A stretch of DNA of 64,000 bases, from contig OZ316891.1 in the NCBI GenBank assembly GCA_973895155.1, positions 9,734,001 through 9,798,000 of the forward strand, read 5' to 3'. This DNA comes from Marsupella aquatica (lineage: Eukaryota; Marchantiophyta). Position 1 is the stretch's first letter; the number at the start of each line of letters is the position of its first letter. The notes beneath the pieces were generated by a model. The model made no database searches. It was not told the origin of the DNA and saw only the letters and a program-made list of their open reading frames with translations. A program made the position numbers and the translations under genes. This document shows positions 35,246-46,153 of the stretch, in pieces.

Positions 35246-35689
35246 GTCTTGACCCGCATTCCATTAAAGATCATCATTGAACAAAGTACTTATTAGGTTA
35301 TCATCATCTTGTTCACTATTTTAAACGAAGCCCCACCGGCGCAACATCATCCCTGTAAAGCACCGAGGAGCGGCATCAGCATACACAGCACACCTACTCT
35401 GCCTATGCGCATCGCCAGTGGTTCTCCGGAGTATCCGGAGTTGTGTTTGTTTGTCATTTGTATTGGTCGTCCTTTGCTTCTTCGGCTTCTGTTCAGACAG
35501 TCGTATCGTCTTGATTGTTGTCTTCATGCCCGCACCCCCCCTGTATTCCGGTACGCTCGTGTAAATCATGCATCTCATGAGCGTGTGGGTGCTTCCTATG
35601 GGTATAACTGGTTGTTGCCTCCCTTTGATTGGGTCTTTTGCGTGTGAGATCATGTCTCTTGCCTTTCAATTTTTGGTACCAAATACTTG

Positions 35690-35870
35690 ATTGGGTATAC
35701 ATATAATGGTGAGGAAAATACTTGATTGGACCCTGGAGGGAAGAAAAACCTCATGTCTATTGGTTGAAAGCGTTTTAATTTTTGGCAGAGTAGTATATAA
35801 TGGTGAGAAAAAGACTTGATTGGGCCATCCTAAAGACTTGATTGGGCCATCCAAGGAATAAAAACCTGTG
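35690..35870. repeat. Degenerate repeats of an ATAATGG...CTTGATTGG motif
   Basis: Two copies of TATAATGGTGAGAAAAAGACTTGATTGGG-like sequence about 100 bp apart (near 35700 and 35797) plus a short extra copy at 35833. Another lies across the foldback MITE at 36484-36515, which shows the MITE inserted into this array. Confidence 0.55.
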
Positions 35871-35910
35871 AATCTTTTTATGTTTCTTGGCTGTGTGATA
35901 TATTTTATAA

Positions 35911-36480
35911 CAGTTTTTTATTAACCTGTCCCCCAAATCACCCAAATTTACTGACGTGCCCCTGAAACATATTTATTTATCACCTTGACCCCCATTTTGT
36001 ATGTGGGTTAACTTTTAACTCACGATCGGGTTTAGGGTGCAACATGGTGACTCGCTATAGGCTGAGCTTAACTCGCCGGGCTCTCCTTTATCCCCCCTTC
36101 CCTTCTCCCTGCCCGACACCATTGCAGGCCCGGGAGGACTTAAAATGCGACCCCACTAAAGAGTCGCCCTTCCATGCCGTCCCAAAAATGACTCGTTGCC
36201 TCTCGAGGATCACTTGTGGAGGGGCGACCAGTTTTCGGGAGGGACGACCGGGAGGGGGAAGGCCTGCGATGGTGTTGGGCAGGGGTGAAGGGAAGGGGGG
36301 TAAAGGAAGGCCCGGCGAGTTAAGCTCGGCCTATGGCGACTCACCATGTTACACCCTAAACCCAATAGTGAGTTAAAAGTTAACCCAGATACGAAATGGG
36401 GGGCAAGGTGATAAATAAATTTGTTTTGGGGGCACGTCAGTAAATTAGGATGATTTGGGGGACAGGTTAGTAAAAAGCTG
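35911..36480. mobile_element. 570-bp foldback MITE with 10-bp target site duplication
   Basis: Two 220-bp arms in inverted orientation (35911-36130 and 36261-36480) start CAGTTTTTTATTAACCTGTC and, read from the other end, CAGCTTTTTACTAACCTGTC, and surround a loop of about 130 bp. Exact flanking direct repeat TATTTTATAA at 35901-35910 and 36481-36490. No coding capacity. The 10-bp duplication points to the Mutator superfamily; the arms do not match the 13.3-kb element, so another transposase would mobilise it. Confidence 0.88.
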
Positions 36481-36490
36481 TATTTTATAA

Positions 36491-37089
36491 TGGCAAGAAA
36501 CTACTTGATTGGGCTTTACACTAAGTGATTCCTGAGGGTTGCAATTTGTACACTTGGAATGATAGCACACTCGTTTTTTACACAAACACTGCCCAATTTC
36601 AAGAGATATAGGGCCAGTAGAGAAGGGTTACACACAACGCCCTGCATGTGTGTGTGTGTGTGCAACCCAACCCCCAATGCAAGGATTTTGATGTGAGAAT
36701 TGGCTTCATTTTTGGGCGGCTGCCAAAAATTGTGTCTAATGACAGATGGTCTACCATACTCTTGCTACCCAACACTTGCAATTTCCCATCCTTCCTGCAT
36801 CTAATCCTACTACTTGGTGTACACGTTGCAATACAAAGGTTTTGGAAGAGATATTCTAATGCATTTGGAGTTGTCCCATCTCTTAGCATGATTGTTTCGA
36901 ATTGGATCCAATCGAGGATCCAATTAATAAAGTATGAGAATTGCTTCACTTGCTAGTGGATCACTGGTCAATTTAACTCTCTTGCTCACATGTTTTTGGC
37001 TGAGCGATTACCTTATGAATGGGATGTGCCTCACAAGCTCTAGGCTTGGCCCTAGCCCATTCTCAGGGCCACAACAAGATATGGATTTT
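36491..37089. other. No feature supported
   Basis: AT-rich sequence with a (TG)n run at 36646-36661. Open frames exist on both strands but none shows a recognisable motif. Confidence 0.4.
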
Positions 37090-38405
37090 GTTGTTGATAA
37101 TGAGGGTGATGCATTTATTTTAGAGGAAGGAGAGCCTTCATCATTGCATGAGGCAAGTGTTCTAAAGAAGAAACAAGAGTGGACTACAACAATGTAAACA
37201 AAGATGCAATCACTAATAAAAGTACAAAAAAAAACTGTCTGGGAGCTTGTGTTAAGCAGCCTAAGGATCAACAAGTGGCAAGGAAAGTTGTGAACAAAAA
37301 GTATATTTAGAAGCTGAAGGATCAATCTGTTGAGCATAGACAACAATCACAGCGACAAGCACATGACACATCCAACGATCAAGTAGTCAACACAGAGAGA
37401 TACGTGGTTCACCATCCACGGGAACAGATAAGAGCTTTCATGCACTCTAGGCCGACCGGCCATACCAAGCATCCACAACACAAGCTCTCCCTATCTCTCA
37501 ATTGGCTACGTAACAATGAGCCTAAGTTCCACTTATCCAAACAAACACCGCTTGGCATATAGTGTGGATTCTAGTTAACCTAACCATGTCTCCGACTACG
37601 ATTAGCCTAACTACAATTACATATCATAACCCTAGACCTTGAGTAAATACCTAGCACAATCCACGGGAGGTGGAGTCACTTTAGAAGAGGTGATCTTCAT
37701 GAGACAACTGCTAGGTTTTGTGAAGAAAGTATAGGAGGAATTGGTTATTTTGCAAATTGCTAAGATCCTTGTTTGGGTTGAAGCAATCACCAAGACTCTG
37801 GAATAAACAGTTTGACAATTGGGTCTGTGCATAAGGTTTTCACAACAGTGTGTTTGATCCTTGTGTGTATCTGAAACCGGTGAAAAATGTTGTCTATGAA
37901 TTCATTGTTCTATGAATTCATTGTTCCCGGTTCTTGTACTTTATGTGGATGACATGATTATTGTAATCAAAGATAAATCTGAGATTGTCAAGTTCAAGGG
38001 CACTACTTAGTTTAACATGAACTAAGTAGATTCAACTAGGAAGATTTTGGGTTTGAAAATCACTAGGGACTTGGAGTTTGGTAATTAAGCTATGGTTGAT
38101 GCAAAGAAGGTAATTTTTAGGTTCAATATTGGGGATAACAAGCCAATAAGTACCCATTTCGCTCTACACTTCAAGTTGTCATGAGTTTTTTGTCCCATAG
38201 ATGCAACAAAGAAGTGCTAATATCAAAGGATCCTTATGATACGGGAGTGGGGAGTCTCATGTATGTAATAACTTGGACTCAACCTGATCTTTTCATGGCT
38301 ATGGGGAAGGTGAGCATGTACATGTCGAATCTAGGAAAGGTGCATATATTAGAGAGGGGAAACCCGTCTGGTTTTCATTTAAGACTTCTCATTGAGGAAT
38401 CATAA
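37090..38405 (+). pseudogene. Ty1/copia retrotransposon polyprotein relic
   Basis: Scattered fragments in the right order for a copia pol gene. EPSSLHEASVLKKKQEW (37130-37190) matches the segment just before reverse transcriptase. VLVLYVDDMIIV (about 37930-37970) is the reverse transcriptase YVDD active site, followed by RKILGLKITRD. PYDTGVGSLMYV and TQPDLFMAMGKVSMYMSN (38231-38330) match the conserved VGSLMY...TRPD...AVG.VSRYMS region before RNase H. Stops and frame changes separate the blocks; unrelated sequence occupies 37350-37900. No LTRs recognised. Dead copy. Confidence 0.75.
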
Positions 38406-40289
38406 AGGTTCAGGGAAAAGTAGTGATCATGCCTACATCTAGGAGGCAACACGAGCTATGGCAGGTGATGTATAGGGGTGGAAAGGGCAAGAGCCTCCAA
38501 CAAATTCCTCTCAAAAGAAGGGGCTACTTTGGGGGTTTGTTACACTTGAAGGGCCCCATCAAGTCTTTTGTACATTATTGAAAATTAAACTAGTTATTTG
38601 AGCTGGTTACACGAAAGTAGTCCCAGCTGGACATTCCCACTACTGGTGGGAGTGCTTTTAGAGGCTCATGAATAGTGCCCTTATAAGCATTTGCCAGCTA
38701 AACTCTGTCAAAAATACAGGGAAAATCCACTGGAGTAAAAGCAAATGTGTCACCCAATTGGGATCAACTTTAATAGTGAGAGCATCTCCAACCCTTCTGG
38801 GTTTTGGTTTGGTACATTAATCCAAGTCTAACAATGTTCCTTTATGGTTTAGGGTATGTACCTATCATGGCCAATTGAAACTCAACCACAGCCCTTAGGA
38901 CAAGAGGATAATCCTTCTGAACAGTAGAAATCTACAACTAGAAGAGTGATTGAAATCTTGAAACCCCATTCCTTGAAAGTCCTACACTCTGAAAGGGTTG
39001 GATGTGACTTTCTCCATTTTGTATCTTGGGTTTTGGCAAAGTCCTTTACGGTAACCAAATCCACTAGGGTTGGAGATGATTAGATGGGGTGTTCAACTCA
39101 TCTTGGGGATGAGTACCCTAACTTTGCAGCCACGTAGATTTGTGAGTATTTTGTTGAGATTGGTCAATATGTATAGCAAGCTCATCGGGGAGGATGTTCA
39201 ATTTTTTGGTCTTGTAGTGATTTGTAGATGATCTAATTTATTTCTGGCTATGGCATACAAGAGTCCTGCACATGCAACTATCATGGCCACGAAGAGTAAA
39301 AGTCTATAGTAAGAATTCCAAGGAAAAGTCTATGGTAAGAAGGTACCTAAGAGTTGTCCCCATAAAGTATGGATCCTCAATTGCCTCAATGACCAACAAA
39401 GTACCGGTTAACAAACAAAAATACAAGTCGATGGTACAAATTAAGGTACTAAGAAACTGTGTACAAAAGGTAAAGATACTCACTTGCCCTAAATACACTA
39501 GTGACACTCAAATCAACCCCTAATGTTAGTAAACTAAACCATGGGGAGAAATTAAAACAAGAGGTGTCCACATTGTTTCAAATCATTTACCTCTGTCACA
39601 TGAGAAAAGATCATATCTAGCAAGTGATAAAAATTCCTTGGAATCTGCTGAATGGGTTGGATGTAGCTATATCCACCTTGTATTTTGTCTTACTAATATT
39701 GTTTTTCAATGTGTTATCGCAAGGGACATCACTTGTATGATTTAGATTTTAAGTTTTTTGGCACCCCTCTAAATATTTTGTATTTTGCTATCCTAGAGCT
39801 CTCCTTTCCCAACACATTTAATTAGTTTTCAATTCAGTTAATCCACCCCTGTTGCAAATTTAATGTAACTTTTGCCAATTCTAGTGAATGAGATAGAGGA
39901 ATAATACTTTAGATGTGGATAACTCTTGCTTTATTTCCTCCTGGCTTGTACTTTCAATTCCTAAGTTTATGGTCTTCATCCTGGTCATAATGTGGAATGT
40001 GCATTTATTTGACATGTGCTATACTTTTCCCACTCAATCCTATGAATACTATGCAATAGTCAGTTACAAAACATGCTATATGGGGAGCGAAGAGCTATGA
40101 GATAGCAAACATTAAAAACAATAAAAGGTGTGCCAAAACTAAACTCAAAATCTTTATAATATAAATGATGCACCTTGCCAAGGCACATTAAAATAAAAAT
40201 ACATATAACATAACATAACATAAACTATTAATGAGACAAAATATCTAAAGTGAATTCAGCAATGGTCAGCATAAAAATTGGGTCAATAT
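38406..40289. other. AT-rich repeat-derived DNA, no gene
   Basis: One isolated copy of the 40.3-41.1 kb repeat motif (ACCAAATCCACTAGGGTTGG) at about 39054, and a CATAA microsatellite-like run near 40207. Nothing codes. Confidence 0.4.
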
Positions 40290-41160
40290 GCCCTACAGTA
40301 ACCAAACGCACTGGGTTCGAGATGCCTGATGGAGAATTCAAAACTATCTTGGGGATCGGGTACCGTGTACTCCAGACAGTGGCTTCGTAGTCACAAGGCT
40401 TTTTTGCATTTTGTTTACTATATATCACATTGCTGAAAGGAAAGTGCCAAATGGGAGACATGATCGCACTAGCAAAAAGACCCCAGAAAAGGAAGTTGAC
40501 CAAAAAATCACCTTGGCTTTACCAAAAATGATTGAGTCTTTGAAACCAACCAATGGCCTCAGCTCTGCCAAAATTGGTGAAAGTTTAGCGTTTGAAGTGC
40601 AACCAACAACCACTGCTGAAAGAAGGCCATGAGTACCAAAATAGGGGATAGACCTATGCTCAATACAAAAGAATTGCACAACAATCCAAAGTACCAGGTC
40701 AAAAGTAGAATGGAGAGCACCAAAAATCTCAAAAAGGAAAATGGTAAAAAAGATCCCTTAGAGTAACCAAATCCACTAGGGTTAGAGATGCCCCGATGGA
40801 GCGTTCGAAATCATCTTGGGGATGGGTACACCTAGAGTGGACACACTGCAGTAGAGCTTCGTAGCCACAGAGCCTTTTTGCACTTCATTTACTGGCTTTT
40901 GTCAATATCTCCGTTACAGTAACAAACCCCCTAGGGTTGGAGATGCCATGATGGAGCGTTTAAAATCATCTTGGGGATCTAGTACCGTAGACTAGACACA
41001 GTAGCCTAGTAGCCTCAAAGCTTTTTTGCATTTTGTTTACTAGTTTCGTCAACATGCGGTACAGGAGAGGGTCTGATGGAGAGCTCAAAATCATCGTGGG
41101 GATCGAGTAAAGTAGACTCAAGACAGTTGCCTCGTAGCCGCATAGCTTTATAGCCCTGCC
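40290..41160. repeat. Cluster of about four diverged 130-155 bp repeats
   Basis: Each unit contains, in order, CAGTAACCAAA.CCACTAGGG, GATGGAG, a TCATCTTGGGGAT block, a GTAGAC block, and GCTTCGTAGCC.CA.AGC followed by TTTTGCATTTTGTTTACT. Copies start near 40299, 40762, 40918 and 41050; intervening DNA varies. Possibly relics of a transposon terminal region; type not recognised. Confidence 0.6.
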
Positions 41161-41507
41161 AAATGCATCACGAATTCAAACTGACAGCCATTTACGAAAA
41201 GTTAGTGCTTGTTTTGCGTGTTTCGCCTTTCGAGTGTATGGTTTGGATGCCGATGACGCACCTGCACTACTGTAGATCAGCAGACAAGGATTGCTACTAG
41301 TCGCGTAACAGTGTGACTCACTCATCCAAGCCGCTCAAGCTGTGATTACTTTGCATGGAGCTTTGGACGGCGACGTGGTGAAAAATAACAGGGGTAGGCG
41401 CTGAATTTAGGGCAGCAAAGACTGTACGATGGCATGCGCCTTTGGAGGCTTTCCAACTTCTCATTCCATTGTCTTTCCATCGTCTTCCAATGCTGCGCGG
41501 ACATGTC

Positions 41508-42400
41508 TTTCGAACACAACGCCAGGGTCTTTCGAACACAACGCCAGGGTAGGTCTTTCGAACACAACGCCAGGGTATTGTGTTCAAAAGTTGAAATTTT
41601 TTAGTCTTGGCAAGAAAAAGTAGTTTTAATGCAAACACAACGTCATTTTAACACCACACCCGGGCGTTGTGTTCGAAAGTTGAAATTTTTTAGTCTTGGT
41701 AAGAAAAAGTAATTTTAACTCAAACACAACGTCATTTTAACACAATGCCCAGGCGTTGTGTTCGAAAGTTGAAATTTTTTAATCTTGGCAAGAAAAAGTA
41801 GTTTTAACTCAAACACAACATCATTTTAACACAACGCCCAGGCATTGTGTTCGAAAGTTGAAATTTTTAAGTCTTGGCAAGAAAAAGTAGTTTTAACGCA
41901 AACACAACGTCATTTTAACACCACACCCGGGCGTTGTGTTCGAAAGTTGAAATTTTTTAGTCTTGGTAAGAAAAAGTAGTTTTAACTCAAACACAACGTC
42001 ATTTTAACACAATGCCCAGGCGTTGTGTTCGAAAGTTGAAATTTTTTAATCTTGGCAAGAAAAAGTAGTTTTAACTCAAACACAACGTCATTTTAACACA
42101 ACGCCCACGCATTGTGTTCGAAAGTTGAAATTTTTAAGTCTTGGTAAGAAAAAGTAGTTTTAACTCAAACACAACGTCATTTTAACACAACGCCCGGGCG
42201 TTGTGTTCGAAAGTTGAAATTTTTTAGTCTTTGTAAGAAAAAGTAGTTTTAACTCAAACACGACATCATTTTAACACAATGCCCGGGCGTTGTGGTCGAA
42301 AGTTGAAATTTTTTAGTCTTGGTAAGAAAAAATAGTTTTCACTCAAACACAACGTCATTTACTACAATGCCCAGGCATTGTGTTCGAATATGGTCTTGTG
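41508..42400. repeat. 89-bp tandem satellite, about ten units
   Basis: The landmark CGTTGTGTTCG (or CATTGTGTTCG) recurs at 41576, 41665, 41754, 41843, 41932, 42021, 42110, 42199, 42289 and 42376, a spacing of 89 bp except the last two steps. Each unit has GTTGAAATTTTTTAGTCTTG, AAGAAAAAGTAGTTTTAA and AACACAACGTCATTTTAA. Ahead of it, three short copies of CGAACACAACGCCAGGGT lie at about 41512-41575. Units also carry a near-palindrome around CCCGGG. Confidence 0.92.
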
Positions 42401-43557
42401 TTCGAATATTGCATTGTGTTTGAATATTCAGGGTTGTGTTTCAGTTTTTCCTAATCTTGATAGCATTGAGCACAAAAAGTGCAAGTTCATGAATTACAAT
42501 CAAAGCATAAGCAAAGTAAACAAAAAGTTTTCACATCTTGACAACAATGCTAGGAGCAATATTTCACACATATTCAATTGAAATGGCACTTGAAAACTCT
42601 ACAAATAGTTACATCCATGTGCATTAGAAATCAAAGAATGATTTTCTAAGCCGTTATTTTATTTTGTCTCACCAAATTTGGCCAGGGCTGGTCTAGAAGC
42701 ATTAGCCTTTCATGCCTGCTTACACCCTAAATTCTATGCCTATCATTCGTGCCCTAAATTCTATGCCTATCATTCGTGCTTATACCCTAAATTCATATTC
42801 ATCACAATGCCTAAATTTGAACACAACTCCACAATTCAAACACAAGGTCACAAGGTAAAAAAAATTCAAAACATAGTGTGTAAATTCCAACACAATGCCC
42901 TGGGCGAATATAATGCCCCATGGCCCACTATTCAAATATAGTGTCTGGGCTTTGTGTTAAGGGGAAGATGGGTAGGCATGTGCACGGAAATGTTGCAAAG
43001 CGTCGATAGAATTGATCTTGACTGAGAGTCCTTCAAGTAACATCTTCCCACCCGCTTGCCCACCCGTCAACCGACGCGGGGCCCATCTTATCCAATGCTC
43101 GTTGGAATTTTCTCAAATGGCACCTTTTGCACCGGTTTAGAATCATTGCGGTTAGAACTTGTCTTGTACATTCTTGCGCTTGCCCATTACACACTAGGCT
43201 TGAAATGCTTTTTCGTCGTAGTCATGCATTCACACCGTCACTTCTCACACATGCAAAAGATGGATCGATTAAGGTCAATAAGAAATTCCCACCAATTGAA
43301 TTGATCTTTGAAATCTGAGATACTAGAGTAGTACTCGAACCTTACCGACGAACTCCTGTCTGCTTTCTCCGATCTCTCCAGTTGCATTAATTTTGTCGGA
43401 ATCAAGCTCATTCGTGCGCGCTTCTAGGTATTCACATCCATGAGCTTCTCAATCGATTGATGGTACCAGACGTGTTCTCATGAACCATCCATGTGCGCGT
43501 GCAGTGTACCGATTAAGGACAGGAATTCGGTACGTTTGTACGGTGTCTTTGAAATCT
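42401..43557. other. Satellite-flanking DNA, no gene
   Basis: Diverged satellite-like pieces (TTGTGTTCGAATAT near 42390; AACACAATGCCCTGGGCG near 42891) and a doubled CTAAATTCTATGCCTATCAT at about 42727-42780. No coding exon supported. Confidence 0.4.
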
Positions 43558-43622
43558 CATTCCACCAGTTTCATCAAGAAACGCGATGTTCATTCCACCA
43601 GTTTCATCAAGAAACGCGATGT
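43558..43622. repeat. 33-bp perfect tandem duplication
   Basis: CATTCCACCAGTTTCATCAA plus 13 further bases occurs at 43558-43590 and again from 43591 without change over at least 32 bases. The flanking frame stays open, but no family is recognised. Confidence 0.8.
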
Positions 43623-43697
43623 ACTGTACCTAGCGTTGGTGCTTGCCAAGTTGGACTGTACAGGAGTTCTATTTTCATGTGTTCTCTTCAGCTAGGA

Positions 43698-44045
43698 AGC
43701 TGTGGTGGTGCCCATTGACACCGATGGTACGTAGATGCATTCAAAGAGCGAGATTCAAGCCCAGCATAAAATAGACATGTTGAGACAAGTTGTGCAGCAT
43801 TTTCGAGTGTAGGATATATAAGACTGATGAATCCTAGCCACCTCAGTTATCCTAGATGTGGTTTTCGATTTTGTTGGTGCGCATTGGCACCGGTTGGTAG
43901 GTTCAGTTATTTTCTCGTTCCATCCGAAGGAGGGCCAAGCGGAGATTCAGGCCCAGCATTAATCGGCATAAGTTGGGAGAATTTGTGCAGCATTTTCGAG
44001 TTTGAACACATGAATTCCAGCCACCTCGGTGACGAAATGTATGGT
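43698..44045. repeat. Diverged direct duplication of about 170 bp
   Basis: 43698-43860 and 43872-44045 share GATTCA.GCCCAGCAT, TTGTGCAGCATTTTCGAGT and CCAGCCACCTC/CTAGCCACCTC in the same order and spacing. Confidence 0.6.
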
Positions 44046-46153
44046 CTCGATTGTGTTGGTTTCGCGTGAGGCATAATAAATTGGCCGATCACCCAGTCAC
44101 CCTAATTGTTAGTAATCCGTGGAAGCTATGATAGCTAACGACTCTAGTACTTAAGGTCCTTTCGAACAGATCAAAACTACTTTCCGGAGTTGAAGTGAAT
44201 TCTGGGAGTATGGGTATGCCTGGGGCGTTCAGTTTTTGCCCTCGTTGGGTATTTTGAGACGGATTTTTGAGAAATGTAATTTTCAGACGGATCCCTCAAG
44301 GATCTGCGTATTCGGCGCATAATCACAGTTATCTTTAGGTCTATCTGTGGAAGTCAGAACGGGCATTGACCGGACGCACTATGGAAATCGCTGCAACTGG
44401 AGAATCCAGGAAATCGAATTCGGGCCGGCTGGGTAGAGAGGGTATGGCCGTATGGGGGACGCGGGCCATCCAGATGAACGAGCACGGGGAAACATACTAT
44501 AATAATGATCTGCTTAGTACCAACCAAGCATTAATATTGCCCGAGGAGTACGGGTTTAGAACAGAGACAATCATCACGTACGGTACTTAACTACTTATTG
44601 CCAAAAGTTTGCTCCTATATTGGAAAGGACTGTGTTGCGTCTTAAGATTCTACTCTAATACTCTGTGAAGTCTAGCAGGCAGGTGGCGCAGGAGCATCCG
44701 CACCATCCCATATGTCCATGAATGCAGCAATTATTGTAGCATTCTTGCCGGCGTTGTTCCTGATCTCTCTAGTGACATCCGTCAACCTTACTCAAGAATT
44801 CAGTAGGCGCGCGCAAAGTTCTTATTATTCTCGCACTAGCTTGCTGCAAATCTTTTTAGGCATGCGCGCGCGCAAACGAATAGCAACTTGCAAATTATTT
44901 AACACAATGCTGCACGTCTGGAAATTTCGTGTTACAAATTTATCTTTAAAATCGACGAAGTCGAAGTCAACTTTAGCAAGCAGTGCAAATCAAGAAGTAG
45001 CTGGCGAATGATGAAGAAAGGTACAGCGCCTCTTCCCACATTGAGAAAATTTGAGATCCAGAAGATTAAGGAAATTAGCTACAGGAGCAATAAGTTCATG
45101 ATCCACAGTAGTCGTCAATTCAACATTACCAAACATCGAAGAATCTTCAGAATCTAGAAAAATGTCTGCTGGCGCGCAGTCGTTAGTCGTTACCTGCCAG
45201 GTGGCTAAAGGCAGAAGGTTGAGGTTGGAGTGAAAGCCGCCTTCCTAACCCACTGTCTCACTCTGTTAAAATCATGGCAGGAGAGGCGTGGAGGAGAATT
45301 TAGGAAGGATTGTATTGGTAATAACACAAAAACTTGCCATTCTGAACGATTCGAGATTCACATGTGCGGCAGTGTACTGTCATTGATATGTTCTTCATTT
45401 CGTAGAAAACTTGAGATCCCGCGTCAGAACAGGACATTTGGGAAATTACAACAGTTCCATCTCTGAATGAGTGAATGCAAGGCAGCAAGCGAGGAAGCAT
45501 GTTTGCTGAGAGTATTCGCTGAGACAGCGAGAGTGAGATGTTGCAGACTTACAAGTCGATTCCCTTGTCCGACCAGGTAGCAACTCGTGATGTTTTTGGC
45601 TTTCAAGAACAGGTGAAGTAGCTGGTAGAGTCAGTGACGGAACAATGGTGGCCGTCACGTAGTGAGAGCCCTGACGGCCTGCTGGGATTCGAAGAGCGGT
45701 AGCAGGGGAGTACTGTACGTTGGGGGAATCCCATCCCTCCCGCCTAAGTGAACGGGCCAACCACGTGCGAATTGACCGAATGAACCTGCCACACAGCGAA
45801 ACTGTGGCTACGGCAGATGTGTCGCTGTGATATGACATAATCAGCACCAACCAGACCACGGCGCTTTCTCGAAAAACAGCAGTAGGAATTGGATCGAGGA
45901 ATTGCTTCGTGTTTCTTCCGGGCACAGGCTTGCTCTGTCTATTTGTACTTGTCATTTCGTCAGATTTGTCTTGGATCTTATTTCCGGCCTGAGGCTTCAC
46001 TTCTCAAAACCTTTCTTCATCGAGATCCGATTTTTTCTCTTTATTCTAGTTGTCTGATTGATCCACCCTCAGAACAAGAGGTACGATGTGAAAGGATCAT
46101 TCTGTACGTGGGCACCGAGTAGATGTTGAAAGCCTGAGAAATAGATCACCCAG
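44046..46153. other. Upstream region of the QRT3-like gene, no gene supported
   Basis: Contains a 100-codon open frame at 44712 with a hydrophobic N-terminus and several other frames, none with a recognised domain or a clear splice partner. GC skew and codon pattern look non-coding. Confidence 0.35.

Noticed and set aside
41576-42400. CRISPR-like regular spacing
   Set aside because: Whole 89-bp units repeat with no unique spacers, and the genome is a plant; it is a satellite.
44712-45011. Open frame with a signal-peptide-like start (MSMNAAIIVAFLPALFLISL)
   Set aside because: After the hydrophobic start nothing resembles a domain and no donor joins it to the QRT3-like exons in phase; the 46154 exon fits better.
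45446-46000. 184-codon minus-strand open frame
   Set aside because: No domain, low-complexity free but codon pattern unlike the neighbours, no splice signals, and it sits in the promoter of the QRT3-like gene.
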